Assembly: GCF_020400585.1 (NCBI RefSeq)
Contig: NZ_JAINVF010000001.1
Location: 248,001 to 312,000, forward strand
Length of the DNA stretch: 64,000 nt
From: Streptomyces sp. NK08204
Lineage (GTDB): Bacteria; Actinomycetota; Actinomycetes; Streptomycetales; Streptomycetaceae
Direction of reading: 5' to 3'
The notes beneath the pieces are model-generated. The model did not search any database. It was given only the letters and a program-made list of their open reading frames with translations, and had not been told where the DNA came from. Position numbers and translations under genes: made by a program. Positions 50,525 through 60,310 of the stretch are shown one piece after another. How positions within the stretch are numbered: the stretch's first letter is position 1; each line of letters begins with the position of its first letter.

Positions 50525-52252
50525 GTGGTCCGGCCCAACGAGGAGGTCGAGGCGCTCCTGCAGGAGTACGCGGACCTCATCGCCATCACCGGAGGCGACG
50601 CGTTCAAGGCGCGCGCCTACGAGAAGGCCGCCCGCGCGATCGGTGGCTACCCCGCCGACGTCTCCCACCTCGATGTCGCGGGTCTGAAGGAAATCCCGGG
50701 CGTGGGCAAGTCGATCGCCGAGAAGGTCGTCGAGTACTTCCGCCACGGCAAGGTCACCGTGGTCGAGGAGACGCGGGCCAGGATTCCCGCAGGGGTGCGG
50801 CAGCTCATCACCATCCCCACGCTCGGCCCCAAGAAGGCCATGACGCTCTACGAGGATCTGCACATCTCCTCGGTGGGCGAACTGGCCGACGCCATCAAGG
50901 CCGAGAAGCTGCAGGACCTGAAAGGGTTCGGGAAGAAGACCGAGGAGAACATCCTGCACGGCATCGCCCTCATGCAGCAGGCAGGGGGGCGGATCCTGCT
51001 GGGCACCGCCATGGAGTCCGCCGAGGACATCGTCACGGAGCTGTCCCGGATCACCGGCTGCGAACACTGCGCGTACGCCGGTTCGCTGCGCCGTATGAAG
51101 GAAACCGTCGGTGACATCGACATCCTGGTCGCGGCCGACCGGTCGGCCCCCTTCATGGACGCACTCACCGACCTGCCCTCCACTGCCGAAGTCATCGCAC
51201 ACGGCGCGAAGAAGACCTCGGTCCGCACCGTCAAGGGCGTCCAGGTCGACCTGCGCGTGGTGCGGCCGGACGCGTGGGGCGCCGGGCTGCAGTACTTCAC
51301 CGGCTCCAAGGCACACAACATCCGTACCCGCACCATCGCCGTCCACCTCGGGCTGAAACTCTCCGAGTACGGCCTGTTCGAAACGGAGAGCGGAAAGCGG
51401 GTCGCCTCCCGGTCCGAGGACGAGGTGTACGCCAGACTCGGCCTGCCCTGGATCCCGCCCACGTTGCGCGAGGACCGAGGTGAGATCGAAGCCGGGCTGC
51501 GGGGCGAGCTGCCCGAGGTCCTGACGGAGGCCGACATCAAAGGTGACCTGCACAGCCACACCGACCTCACCGACGGCCTCGCCCCGCTGGAGGAGATGGT
51601 GGCAGCGGCGGCCGAGCGGGGTTACGCGTACTACGCGGTCACCGACCACGCACCGAACCTGTACATGCAGCGCATGACCGACGAGAAGACCCTTGCCCAG
51701 CGCGAGCAGATGCGGTCACTGGACGGGACGCGCCACAGGATGCGGCTGCTGCACGGCACCGAGCTCAACATCGGCCCGGACGGGGAGGTGGACTGGCCCG
51801 ACGAGTTCCTCCGGAGCTTCGACATCTGCGTGGCCTCGGTGCACTCCCACTTCAACCTCGGCCGGAAGGCGATGACCCGACGGCTCGTACGCGCCTGCGA
51901 GAACCCCCGCATCAACGTCATCGGACACCCCACCACCCGCCTGATCGGCAAACGGCCGGGCATCGACGCCGACCTCGACGAGGTGTTCGCCGCCTGCGCC
52001 CGCACCGGCACGGCCCTTGAGATCAACGCGCAGCCCGACCGCCTCGATCTGGGTGACGAAGACGTCCTGCGCGCCAGGAGTCACGGGGCGAAGTTCGCCA
52101 TCGACACCGACGCCCACTCGATCCCCCAGCTCGCGTACCTCCGTTACGGCATCGGCACGGCACAGCGCGGGTGGCTCACGCCGGACGATGTGATCAACGC
52201 ATGGCCGCTGCGGCGACTGCGCCGATTCCTGCGCAAGGACCGGCCGGACTGA
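50525..52252 (+). CDS. polX: DNA polymerase/3'-5' exonuclease PolX (Pol X plus PHP domains)
   Basis: 575 residues. A helix-hairpin-helix and Pol β-like region comes first (EIPGVGKSIAEKVVEYF, IPTLGPKKAMTLY), with the catalytic Asp pair in GDIDILVAA (about residue 198). A C-terminal PHP phosphoesterase follows (DLHSHTDLTDG at about 341, HGTELNI, SVHSHF, DTDAHS). PolX fills short gaps and trims 3' ends in base-excision repair. Length and domain order are standard. The start at GTG 50525 appears leaderless. The gene sits among stress-type genes, divergent from a CBS-BON gene. Confidence 0.93.
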   Translation: MVRPNEEVEALLQEYADLIAITGGDAFKARAYEKAARAIGGYPADVSHLDVAGLKEIPGVGKSIAEKVVEYFRHGKVTVVEETRARIPAGVRQLITIPTLGPKKAMTLYEDLHISSVGELADAIKAEKLQDLKGFGKKTEENILHGIALMQQAGGRILLGTAMESAEDIVTELSRITGCEHCAYAGSLRRMKETVGDIDILVAADRSAPFMDALTDLPSTAEVIAHGAKKTSVRTVKGVQVDLRVVRPDAWGAGLQYFTGSKAHNIRTRTIAVHLGLKLSEYGLFETESGKRVASRSEDEVYARLGLPWIPPTLREDRGEIEAGLRGELPEVLTEADIKGDLHSHTDLTDGLAPLEEMVAAAAERGYAYYAVTDHAPNLYMQRMTDEKTLAQREQMRSLDGTRHRMRLLHGTELNIGPDGEVDWPDEFLRSFDICVASVHSHFNLGRKAMTRRLVRACENPRINVIGHPTTRLIGKRPGIDADLDEVFAACARTGTALEINAQPDRLDLGDEDVLRARSHGAKFAIDTDAHSIPQLAYLRYGIGTAQRGWLTPDDVINAWPLRRLRRFLRKDRPD

Positions 52253-53040
52253 GGCCGCACGCGAAGGCGGTGACGAACCGGGCGTGCCGTGTCAGCCGGA
52301 GCTGGGTACAGGGGCCATCGGCGAGGGCGGCGTCCGGTGATCGACGACGAGGTGGTGCGCAGCACACGTGCACGCCGGGCGAGCCGGCCGAGGTCGCGGC
52401 ACGCGAGCGGGATGTTGCGGAGAGCCGCGCCCGACGCCACCGGGGACAGGCGAGAACCGCTCCGGCTCGGCGGCCGCATGGTCCTGGGCGGTCGATGACG
52501 GGGTGGCCAGGGCGTCGACGGCCCGGGCGGCCTGTCAGATCGCTCGCCTTCGCGAGGCCGCACGCGTGTGCCGGTGGTTCCGGCGGCGCCGCATGACGGG
52601 GCCCGGCGGCTCGGCGCGGACACCGACGAATCGGTGTGTCTGCCCACGCGGCGAGACTTCCGTGCGATCGGACGGTGCCACGCCGGCTTCTCCCGGACAG
52701 ACGACGGGGTCGTCGCCTGCCTGGAGGAATCGCTCGCCCGGCCGCTCGGCACCCACCCTGCGTTCCTGAACCGGACATGACGGAACGGCCCTGTGCAGCG
52801 GCGACGGTGCCCTGGCGCGGGGCGGCGGTGCGGCTGCCAACCGGCTCCGACCGCCCTAGCATGGAGCCCTGGGCAGGGAGAAAAGACAAGCCACCGGGGC
52901 ACCGTCGAAAACCCATGGGTCGCCACCGGGTCGTGCTGCACCCCGCCTCTTCTCAACAAGTCAGTCTCCGCGTCTCCCGGATGAAGCTTTGGCGCATCCG
53001 GCGCAACAGACGCTCCGCCGACGGCCGGAAGGGAAGATCC
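52253..53040. other. 788-nt intergenic region, possibly with a nitroreductase remnant
   Basis: No intact gene is convincing here. On the minus strand two frames give the consecutive pieces VDALATPSST-QDHAAAEPERFSPV and ASGAALRNIPLACRDLGR. These weakly recall the Acg-type nitroreductases often found in dormancy gene sets (the PSxxNTQPW and SCGAALxNLR regions). The match is too short to call. Confidence 0.25.
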
Positions 53041-53472
53041 ATGCCCCCCACACACCCGCCCGACTTCGAACACGCCATCCACAGCGCCAACATCTGGCTC
53101 AAAGCGGTGTCGGAAGCCCTGGAGACGGAGGACCGCCACCTCGCCCACCGGATCCTCCGCACCTGGCTGCACACGTTCCGTGACAGGCTCACCGTCGACG
53201 TGGCCGCCCACTTCGCCGCACAACTGCCGGAGTTGCTGAGGGGCGGCTACTACGACGGCTGGGACCCCAGTATCGTCCCGGTCAAGTACGACCGCGAGGG
53301 CTACACCAACCGCTTCGTCCAGGAAGCCAAGGTCACCGCCGAAGACGTCCCCCGGGTCGCCGCCGCGGTCACCCAGGTCGTACGCGAGCGCGTCTCACCC
53401 GGGCACCTGGAAGCGGCACTGGAACAACTCCCCCACGACATCCGGGCCTTGCTCCTCCAGCCGGCTGCCTGA
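53041..53472 (+). CDS. DUF2267 family protein (copy 1)
   Basis: 143 residues, all helical in character. The family phrases are HRILRTWLHTFRDRLTVDVAAHFAAQLPELLRGGYYDGWDP and the C-terminal LEALEQLPHDIRALL-like segment (HLEAALEQLPHDIRALLLQ). DUF2267 proteins are small, of unknown function, and common beside CBS, universal-stress and hydrogenase genes. GAAGGGA precedes the ATG at 53041. A second DUF2267 gene is at 60311. Confidence 0.85.
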   Translation: MPPTHPPDFEHAIHSANIWLKAVSEALETEDRHLAHRILRTWLHTFRDRLTVDVAAHFAAQLPELLRGGYYDGWDPSIVPVKYDREGYTNRFVQEAKVTAEDVPRVAAAVTQVVRERVSPGHLEAALEQLPHDIRALLLQPAA

Positions 53473-53480
53473 CCGCCGGC

Positions 53481-53598
53481 ACGAGACAGCGCATCGACGC
53501 TCACCGGCGTCGTGCCGTACAGCAGCTCATCCCCATCGCCGTACGGCTGTGCGAAAGCGTCGACGGCGTCATCGACGTCCCAAACCGTCTCTGGGAGT
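53481..53598 (+). pseudogene. Fossil of a BON-domain end (CBS-BON gene remnant)
   Basis: Reading from about 53490, the frame gives RRRAVQQLIPIAVRLCESVD followed by GVIDVPNRLW. This aligns with the C-terminal BON segment of paralogue 2 (ARRSLVPVTVRLCEGVDGVVDVVNRLG). No CBS part precedes it and it lies directly before an intact CBS-BON gene. It looks like the leftover of a duplicated and mostly deleted copy. Confidence 0.6.
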
Positions 53599-53640
53599 TG
53601 TCGCCCGGTATCCGGGACCCTGCAGGAGGGAACTGCGAAG

Positions 53641-54303
53641 ATGACCGCCCAGCACAGCACCGTCGGCGATGTCATGACACGCGATGTCGTCACCATCCGC
53701 CCTGACACCCCCTTCAAGGAGATCACCTCCGTACTGTCCACCCACGGCATCAGCGCCGTTCCCGTGGCCGACGAACGTGGTGCCCCGATGGGACTGGTGT
53801 CCGAGACCGACCTGCTCCGCAAGCAGGCCGCGCAGCCCGGCGAGTACGGCGACCAGGCAGCACCCGGCTGGCCGCACGAGAAGGCCAAGGCACGCGCGGA
53901 GAACGCCGCCGGACTGATGACCACCCCCGTGGTCACCGCTCACGAGGACTGGCCAGTCGCCCAGGCGGCCCGAACGATGGACCGCCACCACGTCAGACGG
54001 CTGCTCGTCGTGGACCAGACGGACTGCATCATCGGCATCGTCAGCCGCTCGGACCTCCTGCGTGTCTTCCTGCGCCCCGACGAGGAGATCCAGGAGGAGA
54101 TCCGCGACGACGTACTGGAAGGAATGCTGCAGCTGGACGAGAGGGAGGTGGACGTCCAGGTTCACGAAGGTGTCGTCACCCTGCGCGGCGCGGTGGAGAA
54201 CCGCAGCACTGCCCAGATCGCCGAGCGGCTCGCCAAGGGCGTGGACGGCGTCGTCACCGTCAGACCCATGATCGACTACACCGTCGACGACACAGCCGCA
54301 TGA
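53641..54303 (+). CDS. CBS-CBS-BON domain protein (paralogue 3)
   Basis: 220 residues. CBS1 is MTRDVVTIRPDTPFKEITSVLSTHGISAVPV (about residues 12-42), CBS2 VRRLLVVDQTDCIIGIVSRSDLLRVFL (about 119-145), and BON VDVQVHEGVVTLRGAVENRSTAQIAERL (about 170-197). GGAGG precedes the ATG. A possible half-site, GGGAGTTGTCGCCC (53593-53606), lies about 35 nt before the start. Head of a run of plus-strand stress genes (ftsH, erythromycin-esterase-like, archease). Confidence 0.9.
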   Translation: MTAQHSTVGDVMTRDVVTIRPDTPFKEITSVLSTHGISAVPVADERGAPMGLVSETDLLRKQAAQPGEYGDQAAPGWPHEKAKARAENAAGLMTTPVVTAHEDWPVAQAARTMDRHHVRRLLVVDQTDCIIGIVSRSDLLRVFLRPDEEIQEEIRDDVLEGMLQLDEREVDVQVHEGVVTLRGAVENRSTAQIAERLAKGVDGVVTVRPMIDYTVDDTAA

Positions 54304-54350
54304 TTCGAGAGGCAGAGGCTGGGCAGCCTGTGACCGGATGGACGCGATTA

Positions 54351-54388
54351 GGGCCGTTTGACCCCTGAGACACGGGGACATCCGGGTC
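54351..54388 (+). promoter_or_regulatory. Pair of DevR/OsdR-like boxes before the FtsH paralogue
   Basis: GGGCCGTTTGACCCC (54351-54365) and GGGGACATCCGGGTC (54374-54388), 8 bp apart and about 45 nt before the chosen start. The first is close to the GGGnC-nnnn-GnCCC pattern of DosR-type boxes; the second is weaker. Confidence 0.35.
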
Positions 54389-54432
54389 GAGGCTGTACTC
54401 GGGGGCGATGCCGATCGAAGGGCGTGGGATTG

Positions 54433-56436
54433 GTGATCACACGAGTGCGGATGCCGCACCGGCATTTGACGCCGCCCGCCAAGCCCGGACCACCGCGCGA
54501 ACCGCCCGGCCCCGCGCCCCGGCAACCGCAGCCGGCCGGCGGACGGTGGATGCTCTGGTGGGTCCTGATGACGCTCGCCCTTGTCCTGCTGATCTCGCGT
54601 ACACGGTCCGGGCCGCACGCGACGTCACTGTCCTACAGCGACTTCGTCGGCAAGGTGGGCGCCAGCCAGGTGAAGGTTGTCGACATCAACGACAAGGGGG
54701 CGGTCAGCGGCACACTGAAGGACGGCACCAGGTTCACCACCCAGATCCCCACCGCGCTGGGCACCGGAGCCCAGCTCCAGCAGCAGCTGACCTCGCACCA
54801 CGTGGAGATCACCGCCAGCCGGAGCAGCAGCAGTGGCGGCTCGGCATGGCTGTCCGTGTTCCTCACCTTCTTGCCGTTCCTGCTGCTGATCGGCTTCTTC
54901 GTATGGATGGGACGCCGGGCCGCGGGCTCGGTGACCGGCGGGCTGAGCGCCATCGGACGCTCGCGCGCAAAGATCATCGAGGCGGAGCGGCCCACCACCG
55001 GCTTCGACGACATCGCCGGGTACGACGGTGTCAAGCAGGAGATCAGCGAGGTCGTCGACTTCCTGCGCAATCCCGCCCGGTACACCGCCGCGGGCGCCAA
55101 GGGACCACGCGGCGTGATCATGGTGGGCCCGCCCGGCACCGGCAAGACGCTCTTCGCGCGTGCGGTCGCCGGCGAGGCGGACGTGCCGTTCCTGTCGGTG
55201 ACCGGCTCGGCGTTCGTGGAGATGTTCGTCGGCGTCGGAGCCTCCCGGGTGCGCGATCTGTTCGGGGAGGCACGCAAACGCGCCCCGTCGATCATCTTCA
55301 TCGACGAGATCGACGCGCTCGGATCACGTCGCGCCGGCGGGGCCCGGCTGGGCGGCAACGACGAGCGCGAGCAGACCCTCAACCAGCTGCTGTCCGAGAT
55401 GGACGGGTTCGACCAGTCCAGCGGCATCGTCGTCCTCGCCGCCACCAACCGGCCCGAGGCCCTCGACCCGGCCCTGCTGCGCCCCGGACGGTTCGACCGC
55501 CAGGTCACCGTCCCCTTGCCCAACCAGGCCGAGCGGGCCGCGATCATCACCGTGCACTCCCGTGACAAGAGCCTGGCTCCGGACGTCGACCTGGACGCCG
55601 TGGCGCGTGCCACGCCCGGGTTCTCCGGCGCGGATCTCGCCAACCTGGTCAACGAGGGCGCCATCAACGCCGTGCGGGACAACCGCACCCGGATCGAGCC
55701 GCACGACCTGGACGCCGCCCGCGATCGTGTGCTGCTGGGACGCCGGGAGTCCTCCAACGCGCTGCTGCCCGAGGAACGGCGCTCGGTGGCCGTCCATGAA
55801 TCGGGCCACGCCCTGGTCGCGGCCTTGTGCGAGCATGCGGACCCGGTGGCGAAGGTCACCATCCTGCCGGCCGGTGTCACTCTCGGTGTCACCGAACAAC
55901 TCCCCGAAGCCGAACGCCACTTGTACAGCGAGAATTACCTGACGGACCTGCTGGCGGTGCGCCTGGGCGGGCGGGCGGCCGAGCTCGTGGTCTTCGGCGA
56001 GGGATCGACGGGGGCCGCCAACGACCTGGCGGGAGCAACCCAGATCGCCACCCGCATGGTCCGCGAGTTCGGCCTCTCCGCGGAACTCGGACCGATCGGT
56101 TACGCCTCCGCCCATCCGCGCTTCCTCGGTGAGACCACGGAGGAGGCAGTCCGGCCACCGTACTCGGAGCAGACGCAGCGCGTCGTCGACGAGGAGGTCG
56201 CCCGCCTGCTGCGCCAGGCGGAACAGCACGCGATCACGCTGCTCCGCCACCACCGGCCCGCCCTGGAACACCTGGCCGAGCAACTGGTCGCGCACGAGAC
56301 CGTCGACGGCTCTGTCGTCCTCGACGTCCTGCGCCAGGAGCGCAGCCAGGCGGACGGGAAAAGCGGTACTCCCGCCGTCAACGCGTCATCGCCCCCCGGG
56401 CGTCCGGAACCGGAGGTGCACACTCCGCCTCGCTGA
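54433..56436 (+). CDS. ftsH: FtsH-family ATP-dependent zinc metalloprotease (paralogue)
   Basis: About 667 residues. Two membrane segments ([34 protein letters not shown]) flank an extracytoplasmic loop. The AAA module has VGPPGTGKT (Walker A), IIFIDEID (Walker B) and the [23 protein letters not shown]. The zinc site is HESGH, with the third ligand in [10 protein letters not shown]. It degrades membrane and unstable cytosolic proteins. The Pro-rich N-terminus and stress setting suggest a second, specialised FtsH. GTG 54433 is chosen for GAAGGG 10 nt upstream; GTG 54424 and ATG 54451 are alternatives. Confidence 0.9.
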   Translation: MITRVRMPHRHLTPPAKPGPPREPPGPAPRQPQPAGGRWMLWWVLMTLALVLLISRTRSGPHATSLSYSDFVGKVGASQVKVVDINDKGAVSGTLKDGTRFTTQIPTALGTGAQLQQQLTSHHVEITASRSSSSGGSAWLSVFLTFLPFLLLIGFFVWMGRRAAGSVTGGLSAIGRSRAKIIEAERPTTGFDDIAGYDGVKQEISEVVDFLRNPARYTAAGAKGPRGVIMVGPPGTGKTLFARAVAGEADVPFLSVTGSAFVEMFVGVGASRVRDLFGEARKRAPSIIFIDEIDALGSRRAGGARLGGNDEREQTLNQLLSEMDGFDQSSGIVVLAATNRPEALDPALLRPGRFDRQVTVPLPNQAERAAIITVHSRDKSLAPDVDLDAVARATPGFSGADLANLVNEGAINAVRDNRTRIEPHDLDAARDRVLLGRRESSNALLPEERRSVAVHESGHALVAALCEHADPVAKVTILPAGVTLGVTEQLPEAERHLYSENYLTDLLAVRLGGRAAELVVFGEGSTGAANDLAGATQIATRMVREFGLSAELGPIGYASAHPRFLGETTEEAVRPPYSEQTQRVVDEEVARLLRQAEQHAITLLRHHRPALEHLAEQLVAHETVDGSVVLDVLRQERSQADGKSGTPAVNASSPPGRPEPEVHTPPR

Positions 56437-56645
56437 TCGTCAGCCACCTGGATGCGGGACCCCGGCGTTGCCCCGCCTCGCGCGCTGCGCCTGATCCTTC
56501 GGCGGTCAGGCTCTCCCGTGTCGGCCTCTCCCGGTTTCACATCCGACCGGCACGGGAACCCGTCCGGGACGCCCGGAAGACGGGCTCCGTGCCCCGAGGG
56601 ACCGGCCAAGCCCGCGAAGGCGCCGCACCTTGCAAGGGAGGAGCC

Positions 56646-57977
56646 GTGACCGACACCGACCAGCCCCGCATCCGGGACGAAGCCCTGCCCCTGAACGGCC
56701 CGGAATCCCTGGACCCGCTCCTCGACCGCATCGGCGACGCCCGCTATGTGCTGCTCGGCGAGGCCTCCCACGGCACCGCCGACTACCACCAGGTCCGGGA
56801 CGTGCTCACCCGCCGCCTGATCGAGGAGAAGGGCTTCTCGTTCGTGGCCGTGGAGGGCGACTGGCCCGACTGCCAGGCCGTGCACTGCTCGCTGGTCGCG
56901 GAGCCGGGCGCACCCGAGGACCCGGCCCAGGTCCTGGCGGGACTCCGGCGCTGGCCCGCGTGGATGTGGGCGAACAACGAGGTCGCCGCGTTCGCCCGCT
57001 GGCTGCGGCAGCACAACGAACACCGGCCGGCCGAGCGACGCGTCGGTTTCTTCGGCCTGGACGTCTACAGCCTCTGGCAATCGCTGCACGCCGTCCTCGG
57101 CCACCTCCGTGAGCACGACCCCGACCGTGTCGAGCAGGCCCTGGAGGCATACCGCTGCCTCGAGCCGTACGCCGGGGACCCGCACTCCTACGCCCTCGCC
57201 ACGCGGCTCGTCCCCGAAGGCTGCGAGCCACAGGTGCTGTCCCTGCTCACCGTGCTGCGGCGCCGGGCGGCCGAAGCGGACAGCGCCGTCGGCACCCTCG
57301 CCGGGTTCGCCGCCCGGCAGAACGCCGAGATCCTGGCCGGTGCCGAGGCGTACTACCGGGCCATGCTCGACAGCGGCCCCGAGTCCTGGAACATCCGCGA
57401 CCGCCACATGGCCGACACCCTGGACCGGCTGATGGAGCACCACGGCCCCGACGCCAGGGCCGTGGTGTGGGCGCACAACACCCATGTCGGGGACGCGCGT
57501 GCCACCGACATGGCCGACACCGGTCTGCTCAACATCGGTCAGCTCGTCCGGGAGCGCCACATGGGGCAGGGCGTGGTGCTGGTCGGCTTCGGCTCGTACC
57601 GGGGCACGGTGGTCGCCGCCGACGCATGGGGCGACGTACCGCAGGTCATGGATGTGCCGCCCGCCCGCGCGGGCAGCCTCGAGGAGCTGCTGCATCGTGC
57701 GCTGCCCGGCGCGCAAGCGCTGTTCGTCTTCCCGCACGTGCAACTCCAGAGGCCGGCCACCACCGGCCGCCAGGAGTGGTTCCACCAGGAGCACGGGCAC
57801 CGGGCGATCGGCGTGGTGTACCGGCCGTCGTACGAGCACGTGACCAACTACGTGCCGACCGTCCTCGCACAGCGTTACGACGCCTTCTGCCACCTCGACC
57901 ACACGCGTGCCCTCACCCCGCTGCACCCCCTGCCTGTGCCGGGCGCCGAGAGGCAGACCTGGCCCGCGGGCGTCTGA
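56646..57977 (+). CDS. Erythromycin esterase family protein
   Basis: 443 residues. Family motifs are YVLLGEASHGTADYHQVRDVLTRRL with the conserved Glu and His (about residues 35-45), FVAVEGDWPDC (about 73), GFFGLDVYSLW and VVWAHNTHVGDA. The broader family includes hydrolases related to EreA/EreB and the succinoglycan-biosynthesis-type proteins; most genomic copies have unknown substrates. Macrolide resistance should not be assumed. AAGGGAGGAG precedes the GTG. It follows ftsH by about 210 nt. Confidence 0.87.
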   Translation: MTDTDQPRIRDEALPLNGPESLDPLLDRIGDARYVLLGEASHGTADYHQVRDVLTRRLIEEKGFSFVAVEGDWPDCQAVHCSLVAEPGAPEDPAQVLAGLRRWPAWMWANNEVAAFARWLRQHNEHRPAERRVGFFGLDVYSLWQSLHAVLGHLREHDPDRVEQALEAYRCLEPYAGDPHSYALATRLVPEGCEPQVLSLLTVLRRRAAEADSAVGTLAGFAARQNAEILAGAEAYYRAMLDSGPESWNIRDRHMADTLDRLMEHHGPDARAVVWAHNTHVGDARATDMADTGLLNIGQLVRERHMGQGVVLVGFGSYRGTVVAADAWGDVPQVMDVPPARAGSLEELLHRALPGAQALFVFPHVQLQRPATTGRQEWFHQEHGHRAIGVVYRPSYEHVTNYVPTVLAQRYDAFCHLDHTRALTPLHPLPVPGAERQTWPAGV

Positions 57978-58054
57978 CACTGCCGTGCCGGGTACTCGGT
58001 CCGCGTCGGACGCCGCCCGGACGGACGAGGGGGCTAAGAAGGGAGCACGGGGCC

Positions 58055-58513
58055 ATGGTCGGTGACATCGGCGACGACCTACTGGCCAGACGCCATGGCG
58101 AGAACGGCCACCGCGTGCTGCCCCACACCGCCGACACGCGTCTGCACGCCTGGGGCACCAGCCGTGAGCACTGCCTCGCCGAGGCCGTACGCGCCCTGGT
58201 GGATGCCTTCGCCGAGGTGTCCGACGTGCACCCCACCAGCGTCGAACGGGTCCGTCTCGACCCCGCTGGCGACGAGGACCTGCTGGTCGCACTCCTGGAC
58301 GAGGTCGTCTTCCGGCTCGAGGTGGCGGGTCTGATCCCGGTCGACGTGGAGGTGGAGGCCACCGACGACGGCGGAGTCGAGGCACGGCTCTGCCTCGCCG
58401 CTCTCGCGGACGTCGACGTCATCGGCGCCGCGCCCAAGGGGATCTCCTGGCAGGAACTGCACATCGGTCCGGACCCGTACGGATGGTCCTGCACGGTGAT
58501 CGTGGACGTGTGA
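58055..58513 (+). CDS. Archease
   Basis: 152 residues of the archease family (MTH1598/TM1083 type). It has the conserved HTADTRLHAWG near residue 24, LAEAVRALVDAFAEV, and a C-terminal metal-binding YGWSCTVIVDV. Archease helps RtcB ligase through multiple turnovers and its guanylylation. GGGAG lies upstream of the ATG. The rtcB gene is next but on the opposite strand, 51 nt away tail to tail. Confidence 0.9.
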   Translation: MVGDIGDDLLARRHGENGHRVLPHTADTRLHAWGTSREHCLAEAVRALVDAFAEVSDVHPTSVERVRLDPAGDEDLLVALLDEVVFRLEVAGLIPVDVEVEATDDGGVEARLCLAALADVDVIGAAPKGISWQELHIGPDPYGWSCTVIVDV

Positions 58514-58564
58514 GCGGGCAGCCGGCGCAGGCGGCACCACCTCTCCCCGTCGCCCCTTCCCCCG

Positions 58565-59977
58565 TCACCCCTTCACCACTCCCAGCGGCACCAGCCGGGC
58601 GACCTTCCGGCACAGCCCGGCCCCCTCGCTCGCGGCCACGACGGCATCGACGTCCTTGTAGGCCTCCGGCGTCTCCTCGGTCAGGCCGCGCCAGGACCTG
58701 GGACGCGCGGCGATGCCGGCCTGGCTCAACCGAGCCCGTAGCTCACTGCTGGTGACGGCGCGTGCGGCCCGGTGGCGGCTCATGGTGCGGCCCGCTCCGT
58801 GGCAGGTGGAGTGGAAGGCGTCGCCCCCGGACACACCGGCCAGTACGTACGACGCCGTGCCGAGCGTGCCGGGGATCAGCACCGGCTGACCGAACTCCCT
58901 GATGTCGTCGGGGATTTCGGGGTGCCCGGGCGGGAAGGCGCGGGTGGCTCCCTTGCGGTGGACGCACAGCCGTCGCCGCTCACCGTCCACCGGATGGGTC
59001 TCGATCTTGGCGAGGTTGTGGGAGACGTCGTACACCAGCGACAGCCGGACACCCGCGGCCCGCCGGAAGACGTCTCGCGCCGCGTCGGTCAGCAACTGCC
59101 GGTTCGCCCGGCCGTAGTTGGCGGCTGCAGCCATCGCCCCGAGGTACGCCCGCCCCTCAGGCGAGTGCACCGGAGTGCAGGCCAGCTGCCGGTCGGGCAC
59201 CGTGATGCCGTACCGGGCCATGGCGCGGTCCATGAGCCGCACATGGTCGGTGCAGATCTGGTGCCCGAGACCGCGCGACCCGCAGTGGATCATCACACAG
59301 ACCTGCCCGGGCCGGATCCCGAAGGCCGCCGCGGCCGACTCGTCGTACACCTCGAAGACCTGCTGCACCTCCAGGAAGTGGTTCGCGGAGCCCAGGCTGC
59401 CCACCTGGCCGAGGCCCCGCTCCCGGGCCCGCTGCCCGACGTGCGTGACATCGGCGTCGGCGACCGCGCCACCGTCCTCGCAGCGCAGCAGGTCGCGTTC
59501 CTCCCCGTGGCCCCGCTCCACGGCGAAGCGGGAGCCGCCGGCCAGCAGGCGTTCCAGCTCCCCCGGGCCTTCCGGTCGCCACACACCCCCGGGCCCGGCC
59601 CCGCGCGGAATCCCCCGGTCCAGGCCCTCCATGACCGCGTCGAGCGCGGGCCGGAGCGTGTCGCCGTCGCAGTCGGCGGCCAGCAGCCGCACCCCGCAGG
59701 AGATGTCGAAGCCGACACCGCCCGGCGAGACCACCCCGCCCGCGTTCACGTCGGTGGCGGCGACGCCGCCGATGGGGAAGCCGTACCCCCAGTGGATGTC
59801 CGGCATGGCGTACGAGGCGGTGACGATGCCGGGCAGCTCGGCAACGTGCTCGACCTGTCCCAGGGACTGCTCGGCGTCCGCGAGCAGCTCCCGGGAGGCG
59901 AAAACGATCCCCGGTACCCGCATGCCGTCGTGCGGTTCGATGCGATAGCGGAAGGAACGTTCCTCGACCAACTCCAT
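58565..59977 (-). CDS. rtcB: RtcB-type RNA ligase
   Basis: 470 residues. RtcB motifs are [27 protein letters not shown] (metal Asp and Cys), [12 protein letters not shown] (metal His), [12 protein letters not shown] and the guanylylated His region [14 protein letters not shown]. RtcB joins a 2',3'-cyclic phosphate or 3'-phosphate RNA end to a 5'-OH using GTP and Mn2+, in tRNA splicing or RNA repair. Its length is typical of bacteria. The archease gene beside it supports function. Confidence 0.93.
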   Translation of the reverse strand: MELVEERSFRYRIEPHDGMRVPGIVFASRELLADAEQSLGQVEHVAELPGIVTASYAMPDIHWGYGFPIGGVAATDVNAGGVVSPGGVGFDISCGVRLLAADCDGDTLRPALDAVMEGLDRGIPRGAGPGGVWRPEGPGELERLLAGGSRFAVERGHGEERDLLRCEDGGAVADADVTHVGQRARERGLGQVGSLGSANHFLEVQQVFEVYDESAAAAFGIRPGQVCVMIHCGSRGLGHQICTDHVRLMDRAMARYGITVPDRQLACTPVHSPEGRAYLGAMAAAANYGRANRQLLTDAARDVFRRAAGVRLSLVYDVSHNLAKIETHPVDGERRRLCVHRKGATRAFPPGHPEIPDDIREFGQPVLIPGTLGTASYVLAGVSGGDAFHSTCHGAGRTMSRHRAARAVTSSELRARLSQAGIAARPRSWRGLTEETPEAYKDVDAVVAASEGAGLCRKVARLVPLGVVKG

Positions 59978-60126
59978 CGCGGCCTCCGCGCCGGTCCGGC
60001 GCGCCCGGGGGTCACTGCGGGTGCAGCGCGGCGAGCACGTCTGCTTCTGTCAATGGCCGGAGTCTCGTCCCCCCGACGTCGTCACCGTTCGCAGGAGGCC
60101 GACGAGGCCGACGATCCTCCGCCGTC

Positions 60127-60231
60127 GTCGGGTACCCGACAGGGTGCCTCACCACACACGCTCCGGATCGACCGCGGCACCGCGGTCTCCTCCGCCGCTC
60201 GACGCGGCGTTCGCCGGGCGTCGGCGAACGC
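60127..60231. promoter_or_regulatory. Three perfect inverted repeats between rtcB and DUF2267
   Basis: GTCGGGTACCCGAC (60127-60140) is a 14-bp palindrome. GACCGCGG-CA-CCGCGGTC (60170-60187) has 8-bp arms. GCGTTCGCC (60207-60215) and GGCGAACGC (60223-60231) have 9-bp arms. They lie in the 333-nt divergent region, so they may be operators for either gene or hairpins in the DUF2267 leader. Confidence 0.5.
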
Positions 60232-60310
60232 GTCGGCAGCGCCGCACGGAGGTTTCCGCTCTGCCTGCGACGGGCACCCGGAGCCGGAACCGGCCGAGGC
60301 AGGAGGCACC

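Noticed and set aside
56646..57977. Macrolide-resistance gene
   Set aside because: The family is called erythromycin esterase, but most members act on unknown substrates and the gene is in a stress island with no macrolide cluster.
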